Under the pieces are notes generated by a model. That model was not told where the DNA came from. It did not search any database and saw only the letters and a program-made list of their open reading frames with translations. 64,000 nt of DNA, from positions 12,521,950 to 12,585,949 of the forward strand of contig NC_019872.2 of assembly GCF_002234675.1 (NCBI RefSeq), in the 5' to 3' direction. The translations under genes and the position numbers were made by a program. How positions within the stretch are numbered: position 1 is the first letter of the stretch; the number at the start of each line of letters is the position of its first letter. Origin of the DNA: Oryzias latipes. Its lineage: Eukaryota; Chordata; Actinopteri; Beloniformes; Adrianichthyidae. Shown one piece after another: positions 44,601 through 54,082 of the stretch.

Positions 44601-46361
44601 TGTGTGTGTGTGTGTTTACGCCCTGTGTTAAAAAAGCAGGGGGTTTACCTGATCTCGATTATTAAAAATAAGTAAAAATCTTTCCAAATCTTTGTTTCTC
44701 CACAATACTTTACTTGATCTGTGTCCAGAGATTTACTGCTGGGACGCCACTTCATGTTTTTTTAGTAGACTACTTGTGTAACGCTTCTTTCTGTTTGTCT
44801 CAGATCCATCCGAGAGAGTTCGTCTTGATATTGTATCCAAGACCCCAATTGTGGAGGGGGCCAATGTGACGCTGAAGTGTGCCGGTGATGGAAACCCACC
44901 ACCGAACTCCTTTTTCTTTCATAAAAAGGTTGGTTGAAGCTCATCTGATGTTCAGCCAAGGCTAGGAAACGTCTCCAATGATAGTTGCAGAGTAGCTGTG
45001 ATGGTACGTTCCCACTGGGCTCGGCAGCGCGGCGTTCAAGTGACCACTTCAAATGAAAAGTAAAGAAACATTTCCCGTTCAAAACTCGTGTTAAGCAGCC
45101 ATTGAACACTCATTGAAAGTTAAACCAGGTTTGACCAATCTGTAACTTCGATTTGGTTGTGTCATTTGGATGGCGCCCCTCTTAATTCACTGAAGTACCA
45201 ACCGTTTGAAAATTGATCGTGGAAGTGAAATTGATCATTGCGGTTTGTGCCCAACTGGAATCCTCTGACACCAAGTATTTCATATCACAATAGAGCTGTG
45301 AAAGAAAGAAAAAAGGAGCGAGATTCACGAGATTTGCATCGCTTCAGTATTTCCCACTTCCAACTGTAGGAGGCGGTCATGCTCTAGTATCAGGCAGCAA
45401 CAGTCCAATGTGAACACCCTATGCTGAAAGCACGTTCAAGACCACGCATTTAGCATGTTCTAGAATGCCTAGCACAAGCCCAGTGTCAACGTAGTATGAA
45501 AGGAATTCACCAATGGCGGCAGTCATGCTCTAGTATCAGGCAGCAAGAGCCCAATTTGAACACCCTATGCTGAAAGCACGATAAACTTGACTTGTTTTGA
45601 AGTGACATCCAAATTGTCTTCCCCTTTAAACATCAGTCTTTAGTTGCCTATTTTTGTTGATAAAACCACAAACTATAACTGCTATTTGCATTCTTCTACT
45701 AGGGCACGAAAACACGGGTTGAAAAAACAGACATCTTCACTTTAACTTTGGTCAGCAAAGAAGACACAGGCCTTTACAAATGCTCTCTTCCTGAGAATGA
45801 GAAACTCAAAGCCTCTCAAAACATCACTGTTCACTGTGAGTATTTGTGCCATTAATCCCTCATGCTTCCTTTTAGGTTTCTGGAACAGCATTTTAAAGTC
45901 CAAGCAGGTTACATTTCCAGTGCATTCAACACTCATTACTTATGACAGGCATGTGAATTTGTAGAATGAGGAAGTAGCATTAGCTGGTTGCCACAAAGTG
46001 ATAGTGACGTCATCAGCCGCTAACCTCTTTCGGTTTCCTTACCAAAAAGTCCAGTACAAGCAGCTCTAAAGCAAACATTCATCAAGTACATTTAATTCAT
46101 GCATTCTAACAATACTCAGCAAAGTAATTGAACTTCAACTACATTACCTGGAAAGGAAAGTAGCATTAGTGCATTAGTATAGAATAAACCATTTCAAAAA
46201 CAAACAAAAAATTATAACTCAGCTTGACTGTAACTTGTGTGTTTTCAGATGTTCATCTGGATCTCAGCCCCTCTGGGAGGGTTGTCAAAATGATCAGGGA
46301 CCCATTTTCTATCAAAATTGACCTGAATACTTCAGTGGACCCTCAAATCGTATGGACAAAG
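32562..46361 (+). CDS. alcam: ALCAM / CD166 (neurolin), 9 exons, 3' end not visible
   Basis: Single-pass cell-surface adhesion molecule with five Ig domains (V-V-C2-C2-C2), mediating homophilic and CD6 binding, including on growing axons in fish. Exons: 32562-32607, 41293-41399, 41855-42074, 42355-42419, 43614-43701, 43846-44016, 44804-44928, 45703-45835, 46249-46361. All are GT-AG and join in frame for 356 codons. Visible: a signal peptide ([18 protein letters not shown]), Ig1 (VPC...FVKWKY...FTCMAV), Ig2 (GTCIV...ITWTKN...FTCVSTY), Ig3 ([13 protein letters not shown]...GLYKCSL) and half of Ig4 ([12 protein letters not shown]...IVWTK). Possible N-glycosylation sites include NIT, NKS, NET, NVT and NTS. 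Ig5, the membrane span and the tail are missing and may lie in the assembly gap. Intron 1 is long (8.7 kb). Teleosts often have two alcam paralogues; which this is cannot be told. Confidence 0.94.
34624..34980 (-). mobile_element. LINE 3'-end fragments
   Basis: The left part, read on the minus strand, ends in TTTATAAATATAATTGAATT, a retrotransposon tail with an ATTGA-type repeat. The right part carries GTGTGGCCCTGCGATGGACT and 'ggttccagcaaccctgagc' on the plus strand, words of an abundant teleost non-LTR/SINE tail. There are probably two pieces of different elements. Confidence 0.45.
35731..35850 (-). mobile_element. LINE 3'-end fragment with TTGA tail
   Basis: On the minus strand it reads AAGCACTTTGTGTTGTGC, then TTATAAATAAAGTTTGATTG ending in TTGA repeats. 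This is the same tail style as at 48,206-48,271 on the plus strand. Only the 3' end is present. Confidence 0.6.
38424..38780 (-). mobile_element. Family A MITE, copy d
   Basis: It begins CCCGCTCCGATCATCTT, a decayed form of the family's CCCACTCCAATC end, and shares CAGTGGTCTTTAATTATGA and 'ttatctgctcctggttcaca' with copy b. The far end is degenerate. Confidence 0.65.
39780..39892 (+). mobile_element. LINE 3' end with (CATT)n tail
   Basis: GTTGTAAAGTGCTTTATAAC precedes about fifteen CATT repeats (39,833-39,892). This matches the 3' tail plus microsatellite arrangement of fish LINEs. Confidence 0.55.
40340..40438 (+). mobile_element. LINE 3'-end fragment
   Basis: Contains CTAAATTTCCCTTCGGGGAT followed by CAATAAAATTGTTCTTGAAT and CTTGAAT repeats. 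This is the familiar teleost 'AATTTCCC..GGGATCAATAAA' non-LTR tail. Confidence 0.6.
41293..41399 (+). CDS. alcam: alcam exon 2: first half of Ig1
   Basis: Encodes [18 protein letters not shown] and GLVFVKWKY, matching human WYTVNSAYGDTIIIPC and FGKWKY. It holds the B-strand Cys and the core Trp. Confidence 0.93.
41855..42074 (+). CDS. alcam: alcam exon 3: second half of Ig1
   Basis: Encodes [39 protein letters not shown] and [10 protein letters not shown]. The FTC Cys completes the Ig1 disulfide. Confidence 0.93.
42355..42419 (+). CDS. alcam: alcam exon 4: Ig1-Ig2 linker
   Basis: Short exon encoding [20 protein letters not shown], aligned with human KPEIVSKALFLETEQLKKLG. In phase on both sides. 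Confidence 0.88.
42420..43613 (+). other. alcam intron 4
   Basis: GT-AG intron of 1.2 kb. No exon or recognisable mobile element seen. Confidence 0.75.
43614..43701 (+). CDS. alcam: alcam exon 5: start of Ig2
   Basis: Encodes [20 protein letters not shown], with the first Ig2 Cys and Trp, aligned with human LGDCISEDSYPDGNITWYRN. Confidence 0.93.
43846..44016 (+). CDS. alcam: alcam exon 6: rest of Ig2
   Basis: Encodes [20 protein letters not shown] and [18 protein letters not shown]. Human has MDPVTQLYTMTSTLEYKTTK at the same place. Confidence 0.94.
44804..44928 (+). CDS. alcam: alcam exon 7: first half of Ig3
   Basis: Encodes [20 protein letters not shown] and [19 protein letters not shown]. 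The GNPPP motif is a hallmark of ALCAM Ig3. Confidence 0.95.
45004..45494 (+). mobile_element. Family B repeat copy 3 (MITE-like)
   Basis: The left end TACGTTCCCACTGGGCTCGG and the right end GCACAAGCCCAGTGTCAACG (followed by TA) are imperfect inverted repeats. The interior shares GCGTTCAAGTGACC and GAAAGTTAAACCA with 13.4 kb. A roughly 75-bp segment around CATGCTCTAGTATCAGGCAG occurs at 45,367-45,446 and again just outside at 45,513-45,590, so a partial second copy follows. Confidence 0.55.
45703..45835 (+). CDS. alcam: alcam exon 8: second half of Ig3
   Basis: Encodes [20 protein letters not shown] and [10 protein letters not shown], matching human YTLTDVRRNATGDYKCSLID and IASTAITVH. Confidence 0.95.
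46249..46361 (+). CDS. alcam: alcam exon 9: first half of Ig4
   Basis: Encodes [20 protein letters not shown] and [12 protein letters not shown], aligned with human YLDLSLNPSGEVTRQIGDAL and NATVVWMK. The B-strand Cys of human Ig4 (PVSCTIS) is not present; the aligned residue is Ile (FSIKID). This is the last visible alcam exon. Confidence 0.92.
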
Positions 46362-46625
46362 GTAAAGTTTGAGCTCAAACAAAAGAAATACAGACATTTT
46401 CAAACTAGATAAAATTTGTCGTCACATTTTTACTAGTTTCTGACGGCATAATTTTCAAATTTTCTGACTAATGTGGTCATGACTCTCCACTGATCTGGTA
46501 CTGACTCCATCTGTTTCAATTATCAGTGCGTGCTTTGATAGGTTAGATATAGAACAATAAAGTCAAACTAAAGGATTACATTAGTCAATAAACAGTTATG
46601 TGAAACGCTGTTCCCCTGAAGCGTG

Positions 46626-47625
46626 NNNNNNNNNNNNNNNNNNNNNNNNNNNNNNNNNNNNNNNNNNNNNNNNNNNNNNNNNNNNNNNNNNNNNNNNNNN
46701 NNNNNNNNNNNNNNNNNNNNNNNNNNNNNNNNNNNNNNNNNNNNNNNNNNNNNNNNNNNNNNNNNNNNNNNNNNNNNNNNNNNNNNNNNNNNNNNNNNNN
46801 NNNNNNNNNNNNNNNNNNNNNNNNNNNNNNNNNNNNNNNNNNNNNNNNNNNNNNNNNNNNNNNNNNNNNNNNNNNNNNNNNNNNNNNNNNNNNNNNNNNN
46901 NNNNNNNNNNNNNNNNNNNNNNNNNNNNNNNNNNNNNNNNNNNNNNNNNNNNNNNNNNNNNNNNNNNNNNNNNNNNNNNNNNNNNNNNNNNNNNNNNNNN
47001 NNNNNNNNNNNNNNNNNNNNNNNNNNNNNNNNNNNNNNNNNNNNNNNNNNNNNNNNNNNNNNNNNNNNNNNNNNNNNNNNNNNNNNNNNNNNNNNNNNNN
47101 NNNNNNNNNNNNNNNNNNNNNNNNNNNNNNNNNNNNNNNNNNNNNNNNNNNNNNNNNNNNNNNNNNNNNNNNNNNNNNNNNNNNNNNNNNNNNNNNNNNN
47201 NNNNNNNNNNNNNNNNNNNNNNNNNNNNNNNNNNNNNNNNNNNNNNNNNNNNNNNNNNNNNNNNNNNNNNNNNNNNNNNNNNNNNNNNNNNNNNNNNNNN
47301 NNNNNNNNNNNNNNNNNNNNNNNNNNNNNNNNNNNNNNNNNNNNNNNNNNNNNNNNNNNNNNNNNNNNNNNNNNNNNNNNNNNNNNNNNNNNNNNNNNNN
47401 NNNNNNNNNNNNNNNNNNNNNNNNNNNNNNNNNNNNNNNNNNNNNNNNNNNNNNNNNNNNNNNNNNNNNNNNNNNNNNNNNNNNNNNNNNNNNNNNNNNN
47501 NNNNNNNNNNNNNNNNNNNNNNNNNNNNNNNNNNNNNNNNNNNNNNNNNNNNNNNNNNNNNNNNNNNNNNNNNNNNNNNNNNNNNNNNNNNNNNNNNNNN
47601 NNNNNNNNNNNNNNNNNNNNNNNNN
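46626..47625. other. Assembly gap, exactly 1,000 N
   Basis: The run of 1,000 undetermined bases is a round number, so probably a placeholder of unknown true size. It falls where alcam exons for the rest of Ig4, Ig5, the membrane span and the cytoplasmic tail are expected. Confidence 0.99.
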
Positions 47626-47652
47626 TTCATTTTATGCATCTTATTCTCAGTT

Positions 47653-47653
47653 T

Positions 47654-47704
<51 letters not shown>

Positions 47705-47709
47705 TTTTT
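47653..47709 (+). repeat. (TTTA)n simple repeat
   Basis: About fourteen TTTA units directly after the assembly gap; a likely reason for assembly failure. Confidence 0.95.
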
Positions 47710-47739
47710 TAATAAATCTTATAATTTAATATCTTATTG

Positions 47740-48271
47740 TGATATTAGCCCCAGTGTTTCTTGTGGGAGTCTTTTCTGCCAGGGTTGCCGGCTTGCCCGG
47801 TGGCTGTTGTTGCAGTTCTTGCCCTTGCTGGGGCGGCTGGGGTTTAATTTTGCAGCCTCACGGCTGTGAAGTGGACCCTGGTGTTGTCCCGGTCTGGGTT
47901 GGCGCTGTGGCCATGCTCCCGTGGGCGGGCTGGCTCCTGGTATGAAGAGATTCCCAAATGCCGTTTCCTCGCAGCAGAGCCAAGCCTTGTTTGTTTGTTT
48001 GTTTGTTTGTTTGTTTGCTTGCTTTTTTATTTATTTATTCATTTATTTATTTATTTATTTATTTTAACTTGCATTGGTAGTCAACATTCATTGTCGTGGG
48101 TCATGTGCCTTAATGGAGGGGAGTGGGAAGGGTGTAGGGTGGGTTGGGTTTTTACTGCAATGTTGTGTGTTTTGTTTTTTTTTTTTTTTGTTTTTGTTTT
48201 TAATGTTAAAGCGCTTCGAGCTGCACGAAATGCATGATAAGCGCTATTTTATAAATAAAGTTTGATTGATT
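47740..48271 (+). mobile_element. LINE 3' end with TTGA tail
   Basis: A GC-rich segment is followed by (TTTG)n and (TTTA)n runs at 47,985-48,064. Then come AAAGCGCTTCGAGCTGCACG, 'aagcgctattttataaataa' and 'gtttgattgattga'. This is a teleost non-LTR 3' end, most likely the tail of a truncated LINE. It abuts the first tRNA-array unit at about 48,272. Confidence 0.65.
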
Positions 48272-48421
48272 GATGCATCACTAAGGTTTTTTCGGGTAAT
48301 GAGAGCACATGATGACAATGTGCTGCCATTGGGGCTGGACAACATTTTGCAGTTGAGGTGAACGACAGCCATGAGCCTAGGTGTTCCTGGGTGACTGCTG
48401 GGAAGAGCTGTGCAAAATCAG

Positions 48422-48494
48422 TGCCTCGTGTGAGGCTCGAACTCACGACCTTCAGATTATGAGACTGACGCGCTGCCAACTGCGCCAACGAGGC
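48422..48494 (-). tRNA. tRNA-Met (CAT), elongator, unit 1
   Basis: The 73-nt gene reads GCCTCGTTGGCGCAGTTGGC at its 5' end, has anticodon loop CTCATAA and ends CACACGAGGC plus discriminator A. The acceptor stem GCCTCGT/ACGAGGC pairs fully. It is the elongator type by similarity to vertebrate elongator tRNA-Met. An internal A box (TGGCGCAGTTGG) and a T-run (48,414-48,417, five bases past the 3' end) fit RNA polymerase III transcription. Confidence 0.96.
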
Positions 48495-48953
48495 AATGAA
48501 AAGCAAAGTACACACAAGCCATCCCCTATGACTTTCCTATGACTATCACTTTCAGCCATTTCTTTGGGATACTCTTTACAAGTTGACGCGACTGTTGATT
48601 TGCAACACTAAGGCTTCTTTGGTCTGCTACACACAATGGGTGCTTTACATTTGCTTGGCTAATCTGGTTAGTGGCAAAAGCCTGCTAACAGGTGAAATCC
48701 CTATGCCTGATTTGCGCTCTCTTTTCATTGCTCGGAAAGGTGTACACACACTCCATGTGTATCATCTGCGTTACCCCATAAGACCTAAAACCATATTCAA
48801 GTCAGGCACCTCTTTCACAAAGACATTTGAATAGACAGCAGGAGTGAGGTTGAAGTCAAGGACAAAGGTCACAAGAAAGCTCACTGGGAAAAGTAAGCAT
48901 TCTTAGCGTAATAAGGAACGTATGAATGGTAAGATGACGGTGCCCGAAAAAAG

Positions 48954-49042
48954 TCCTTCGAGCCGGAATTGAACCAGCGACCTAAGGATGCCTATGTTTT
49001 TTCACCTACAGTCCTCCGCTCTACCAACTGAGCTATCGAAGG
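48954..49042 (-). tRNA. tRNA-Tyr (GTA) with 16-nt intron, unit 1
   Basis: The 5' end is CCTTCGATAGCTCAGTTGGT and the anticodon loop CTGTAG is split after position 37 by GTGAAAAAACATAGGC. The 3' part is ATCCTTAGGTCGCTGG and then a T arm with TTCAATTCC. All eukaryotic tRNA-Tyr genes carry an intron at this site. A six-T terminator follows at 48,947-48,952. Confidence 0.95.
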
Positions 49043-49476
49043 GAGCTGCTGATGGATGCCATTGTGTGACTCACTCATACAAAGAGCGGAATGCACACTT
49101 TACTGCACAAAGAAAATAACAATGACACAATTGCCAAGTGACCTTGCATATGGGAGATTTTTTCTTTCTTGGGCACTAAGGGCACAAAAGTACAAATGGT
49201 TGAGACTTTTTTGATTACGCAGAAAAATGGCTAGCATACGTGGCTTATTTAACACAACAAAGCTTGCCATCTAAACGGTGAGAACAGATAGGCCTTTCCC
49301 CATGGGCTTGGAGTAAAGAAGCAGCAAGTTTGAAAGCAAATGATAACAAAAGCTTTGATTGAGAGGAAAGCATTGTCGTGGACATAGCCAATATTTTGCG
49401 GTTGAGAGGAACATTCTGTACAGCTATGAGCCTATGTGTTACTGGATGGCTGCTGGCAAGAGCTGTACAAAATCTG

Positions 49477-49533
49477 TGCCTTGTGTGAGACAGATTATAA
49501 GACTGATGCTCTGCTTACAGCGCCAATGAGGGC
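49477..49533 (-). pseudogene. tRNA-Met relic, unit 1
   Basis: 57 nt matching tRNA-Met at both ends (TGCCTTGTGTGAG ... CGCCAATGAGGGC on the plus strand) but lacking 16 nt of the T arm. The anticodon triplet reads TAT instead of CAT and the stems are broken. The downstream T4 is still present. Confidence 0.85.
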
Positions 49534-49720
49534 GTGCAAAGCAGTGAACACGCACAGACACAGTCCGTTTCCTATGAAATCGCACTTTAAACAGTTTCTT
49601 TGGGATCCTCTTTGCAAGTGGTTTCAGATGCTGATTTCCAACAGAAAAGCTTCTTTTGTGGTCTGCCCGTTTGGGTTATTTACAAGGTATGATTGGTAAG
49701 ACAGCATTGTCTGAAAGGAC

Positions 49721-49754
49721 TCCATCCAGCCGGAATTGAACAAGCAACCTAAGG
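49721..49754 (-). pseudogene. tRNA-Tyr 3'-half relic, unit 1
   Basis: Plus-strand CCAGCCGGAATTGAACAAGC followed by AACCTAAGG matches the T arm and variable loop of the neighbouring tRNA-Tyr. The acceptor half is altered and the 5' half and intron are unrecognisable. Confidence 0.75.
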
Positions 49755-49938
49755 TGTTACTTTGGGATATTCTGACTTGACTGGTTCCATGCATCACTAA
49801 GGTTTTTTCGGGGTGATGAGAGCACATGATGACAATGTGCTGCCATTGGGGCTGGACAACATTTTGCAGTTGAGGTGAACGACAGCCATGAGCCTAGGTG
49901 TTCCTGGGTGACTGCTGGGAAGAGCTGTGCAAAATCAG

Positions 49939-50011
49939 TGCCTCGTGTGAGGCTCGAACTCACGACCTTCAGATTATGAGACTGACGCGCTGCCAACTGC
50001 GCCAACGAGGC
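49939..50011 (-). tRNA. tRNA-Met (CAT), elongator, unit 2
   Basis: Identical to the unit 1 gene base for base by eye. Terminator T4 at 49,931-49,934. Confidence 0.96.
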
Positions 50012-50470
50012 CATGAAAAGCAAAGTACACACAAACCATCCCCTATGACTTTCCTATGACTATCACTTTCAGCCATTTCTTTGGGATACTCTTTACAAGT
50101 TGACGCGACTGTTGATTTGCAACACTAAGGCTTCTTTGGTCTGCTACACACAATGGGTGCTTTACATTTGCTTGGCTAATCTGGTTAGTGGCAAAAACCT
50201 GCTAACAGGTGAAATCCCTATGCCTGATTTGCGCTCTCTTTTCATTGCTCGGAAAGGTGTACACACACTCCATGTGTATCATCTGCGTTACCCCATAAGA
50301 CCTAAAACCATATTCAAGTCAGGCACCTCTTTCACAAAGACATTTGAATAGACAGCAGGAGTGAGGTTGAAGTCAAGGACAAAGGTCACAAGAAAGCTCA
50401 CTGGGAAAAGTAAGCATTCTTAGCGTAATAAGGAACATATGAATGGTAAGATGACGGTGCCCGAAAAATG

Positions 50471-50559
50471 TCCTTCGAGCCGGAATTGAACCAGCGACCT
50501 AAGGATGCCTATGTTTTTTCACCTACAGTCCTCCGCTCTACCAACTGAGCTATCGAAGG
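50471..50559 (-). tRNA. tRNA-Tyr (GTA) with intron, unit 2
   Basis: Same mature sequence and intron as unit 1; the terminator is five T (50,464-50,468) instead of six. Confidence 0.95.
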
Positions 50560-50993
50560 GAGCTGCTGATGGATGCCATTGTGTGACTCACTCATACAAA
50601 GAGCGGAATGCACACTTTACTGCACAAAGAAAATAACAATGACACAATTGCCAAGTGACCTTGCATATGGGAGATTTTTCCTTTCTTGGGCACTAAGGGC
50701 ACAAAAGTACAAATGGTTGAGACTTTTTTGATTACGCAGAAAAATGGCTAGCATACGTGGCTTATTTAACACAACAAAGCTTGCCATCTAAACGGTGAGA
50801 ACAGATAGGCCTTTCCTTGTGGGCTTGAAGTAAAGAAGCAGCAAGTTTGAAAGCAAATGATAACAAAAGCTTTGATTGAGAGGAAAGCACTGTCGTGGAC
50901 ATAGCCAATATTTTGCGGTTGAGAGGAACATTCTGTACAGCTATGAGCCTATGTGTTACTGGATGGCTGCTGGCAAGAGCTGTACAAAATCTG

Positions 50994-51050
50994 TGCCTTG
51001 TGTGAGACAGATTATAAGACTGATGCTCTGCCTACAGCGCCAATGAGGGC
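50994..51050 (-). pseudogene. tRNA-Met relic, unit 2
   Basis: The same 57-nt relic with the same 16-nt T-arm loss as in unit 1, so the deletion predates the array expansion. Confidence 0.85.
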
Positions 51051-51237
51051 ATGCAAAGCAGTGAACACGCACAGACACAGTCCGTTTCCTATGAAATCGC
51101 ACTTTAAACAGTTTCTTTGGGATCCTCTTTGCAAGTGGTTTCAGATGCTGATTTCCAACAGAAAAGCTTCTTTTGTGGTCTGCCCGTTTGGGTTATTTAC
51201 AAGGTATGATTGGTAAGACAGCATTGTCTGAAAGGAC

Positions 51238-51271
51238 TCCATCCAGCCGGAATTGAACAAGCAACCTAAGG
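51238..51271 (-). pseudogene. tRNA-Tyr 3'-half relic, unit 2
   Basis: Same relic as in unit 1. Confidence 0.75.
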
Positions 51272-51454
51272 TGTTACTTTGGGATATTCTGACTTGACTG
51301 GTTCCATGCATCACTAAGGTTTTTTCGGGTAATGAGAGCACATGATGACAATGTGCTGCCATTGGGGCTGGACAACATTTTGCAGTTGAGGTGAACGACA
51401 GCCATGAGCCTAGGTGTTCCTGGGTGACTGCTGGGAAGAGCTGTGCAAAATCAG

Positions 51455-51527
51455 TGCCTCGTGTGAGGCTCGAACTCACGACCTTCAGATTATGAGACTG
51501 ACGCGCTGCCAACTGCGCCAACGAGGC
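51455..51527 (-). tRNA. tRNA-Met (CAT), elongator, unit 3
   Basis: Identical to unit 1 by eye; terminator T4 at 51,447-51,450. Confidence 0.96.
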
Positions 51528-51986
51528 CATGAAAAGCAAAGTACACACAAACCATCCCATATGACTTTCCTATGACTATCACTTTCAGCCATTTCTTTGG
51601 GATACTCTTTACAAGTTGACGCGACTGTTGATTTGCAACACTAAGGCTTCTTTGGTCTGCTACACACAATGGGTGCTTTACATTTGCTTGGCTAATCTGG
51701 TTAGTGGCAAAAACCTGCTAACAGGTGAAATCCCTATGCCTGATTTGCGCTCTCTTTTCATTGCTCGGAAAGGTGTACACACACTCCATGTGTATCATCT
51801 GCGTTACCCCATAAGACCTAAAACCATATTCAAGTCAGGCACCTCTTTCACAAAGACATTTGAATAGACAGCAGGAGTGAGGTTGAAGTCAAGGACAAAG
51901 GTCACAAGAAAGCTCACTGGGAAAAGTAAGCATTCTTAGCGTAATAAGGAACGTATGAATGGTAAGATGACGGTGCCCGAAAAAAG

Positions 51987-52075
51987 TCCTTCGAGCCAGA
52001 ATTGAACCAGCGACCTAAGGATGCCTATGTTTTTTCACCTACAGTCCTCCGCTCTACCAACTGAGCTATCGAAGG
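51987..52075 (-). tRNA. tRNA-Tyr (GTA) with intron, unit 3
   Basis: Differs from units 1 and 2 by one T-stem change: gene-strand TTCAATTCTGGC instead of TTCAATTCCGGC. This turns a G-C pair into a G-U pair (about position 62). The fold should still be possible. Six-T terminator at 51,980-51,985. Confidence 0.93.
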
Positions 52076-52509
52076 GAGCTGCTGATGGATGCCATTGTGT
52101 GACTCACTCATACAAAGAGCGGAATGCACACTTTACTGCACAAAGAAAATAACAATAACACAATTGCCAACTGACCTTGCATATGGGAGATTTTTCCTTT
52201 CTTGGGCACTAAGGGCACAAAAGTACAAATGGTTGAGACTTTTTTGATTACGCAGAAAAATGGCTAGCATACGTGGCTTATTTAACACAACAAAGCTTGC
52301 CATCTAAACGGTGAGAACAGATAGGCCTTTCCCCATGGGCTTGGAGTAAAGAAGCAGCAAGCTTGAAAGCAAATGATAACAAAAGCTTTGATTGAGAGGA
52401 AAGCACTGTCGTGGACATAGCCAATATTTTGCGGTTGAGAGGAACATTCTGTACAGCTATGAGCCTATGTGTTACTGGATGGCTGCTGGCAAGAGCTGTA
52501 CAAAATCTG

Positions 52510-52566
52510 TGCCTTGTGTGAGACAGATTATAAGACTGATGCTCTGCCTACAGCGCCAATGAGGGC
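52510..52566 (-). pseudogene. tRNA-Met relic, unit 3
   Basis: Same 57-nt T-arm-deleted relic. Confidence 0.85.
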
Positions 52567-52753
52567 ATGCAAAGCAGTGAACACGCACAGACACAGTCCG
52601 TTTCCTATGAAATCGCACTTTAAACAGTTTCTTTGGGATCCTCTTTGCAAGTGGTTTCAGATGCTGATTTCCAACAGAAAAGCTTCTTTTGTGGTCTGCC
52701 CGTTTGGGTTATTTACAAGGTATGATTGGTAAGACAGCATTGTCTGAAAGGAC

Positions 52754-52787
52754 TCCATCCAGCCGGAATTGAACAAGCAACCTAAGG
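52754..52787 (-). pseudogene. tRNA-Tyr 3'-half relic, unit 3
   Basis: Same relic as in unit 1. Confidence 0.75.
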
Positions 52788-52970
52788 TGTTACTTTGGGA
52801 TATTCTGACTTGACTGGTTCCATGCATCACTAAGGTTTTTTCGGGTAATGAGAGCACATGATGACAATGTGCTGCCATTGGGGCTGGACAACATTTTGCA
52901 GTTGAGGTGAACGACAGCCATGAGCCTAGGTGTTCCTGGGTGACTGCTGGGAAGAGCTGTGCAAAATCAG

Positions 52971-53043
52971 TGCCTCGTGTGAGGCTCGAACTCACGACCT
53001 TCAGATTATGAGACTGACGCGCTGCCAACTGCGCCAACGAGGC
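52971..53043 (-). tRNA. tRNA-Met (CAT), elongator, unit 4
   Basis: Identical to unit 1 by eye; terminator T4 at 52,963-52,966. Confidence 0.96.
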
Positions 53044-53502
53044 CATGAAAAGCAAAGTACACACAAACCATCCCCTATGACTTTCCTATGACTATCACTT
53101 TCAGCCATTTCTTTGGGATACTCTTTACAAGTTGACGCGACTGTTGATTTGCAACACTAAGGCTTCTTTGGTCTGCTACACACAATGGGTGCTTTACATT
53201 TGCTTGGCTAATCTGGTTAGTGGCAAAAACCTGCTAACAGGTGAAATCCCTATGCCTGATTTGCGCTCTCTTTTCATTGCTCGGAAAGGTGTACACACAC
53301 TCCATGTGTATCATCTGCGTTACCCCATAAGACCTAAAACCATATTCAAGTCAGGCACCTCTTTCACAAAGACATTTGAATAGACAGCAGGAGTGAGGTT
53401 GAAGTCAAGGACAAAGGTCACAAGAAAGCTCACTGGGAAAAGTAAGCATTCTTAGCGTAATAAGGAACGTATGAATGGTAAGATGACGGTGCCCGAAAAA
53501 AG

Positions 53503-53591
53503 TCCTTCGAGCCAGAATTGAACCAGCGACCTAAGGATGCCTATGTTTTTTCACCTACAGTCCTCCGCTCTACCAACTGAGCTATCGAAGG
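53503..53591 (-). tRNA. tRNA-Tyr (GTA) with intron, unit 4
   Basis: Carries the same T-stem C-to-T change as unit 3, so units 3 and 4 are sister copies. Six-T terminator at 53,496-53,501. Confidence 0.93.
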
Positions 53592-54025
53592 GAGCTGCTG
53601 ATGGATGCCATTGTGTGACTCACTCATACAAAGAGCGGAATGCACACTTTACTGCACAAAGAAAATAACAATAACACAATTGCCAACTGACCTTGCATAT
53701 GGGAGATTTTTCCTTTCTTGGGCACTAAGGGCACAAAAGTACAAATGGTTGAGACTTTTTTGATTACGCAGAAAAATGGGTAGCATACGTGGCTTATTTA
53801 ACACAACAAAGCTTGCCATCTAAACGGTGAGAACAGATAGGCCTTTCCCCATGGGCTTGGAGTAAAGAAGCAGCAAGCTTGAAAGCAAATGATAACAAAA
53901 GCTTTGATTGAGAGGACAGCCCCGTCGTGGACATGGCCAACATTTTGCGATTGAGAGGAACATTCTGTACAGCTATGAGCCTATGTGTTACTGGATGGCT
54001 GCTGGCAAGAGCTGTACAAAATCTG

Positions 54026-54082
54026 TGCCTTGTGTGAGACAGATTATAAGACTGATGCTCTGCCTACAGCGCCAATGAGGGC
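54026..54082 (-). pseudogene. tRNA-Met relic, unit 4
   Basis: Same 57-nt relic. Confidence 0.85.

Noticed and set aside
46596-47729. Long open frames of about 350-370 codons across 46.6-47.7 kb on both strands
   Set aside because: They are created by the run of Ns and have no sequence content.
47653-48064. Regulatory AT-rich element
   Set aside because: The runs are plain TTTA and TTTG simple repeats beside a LINE 3' end.
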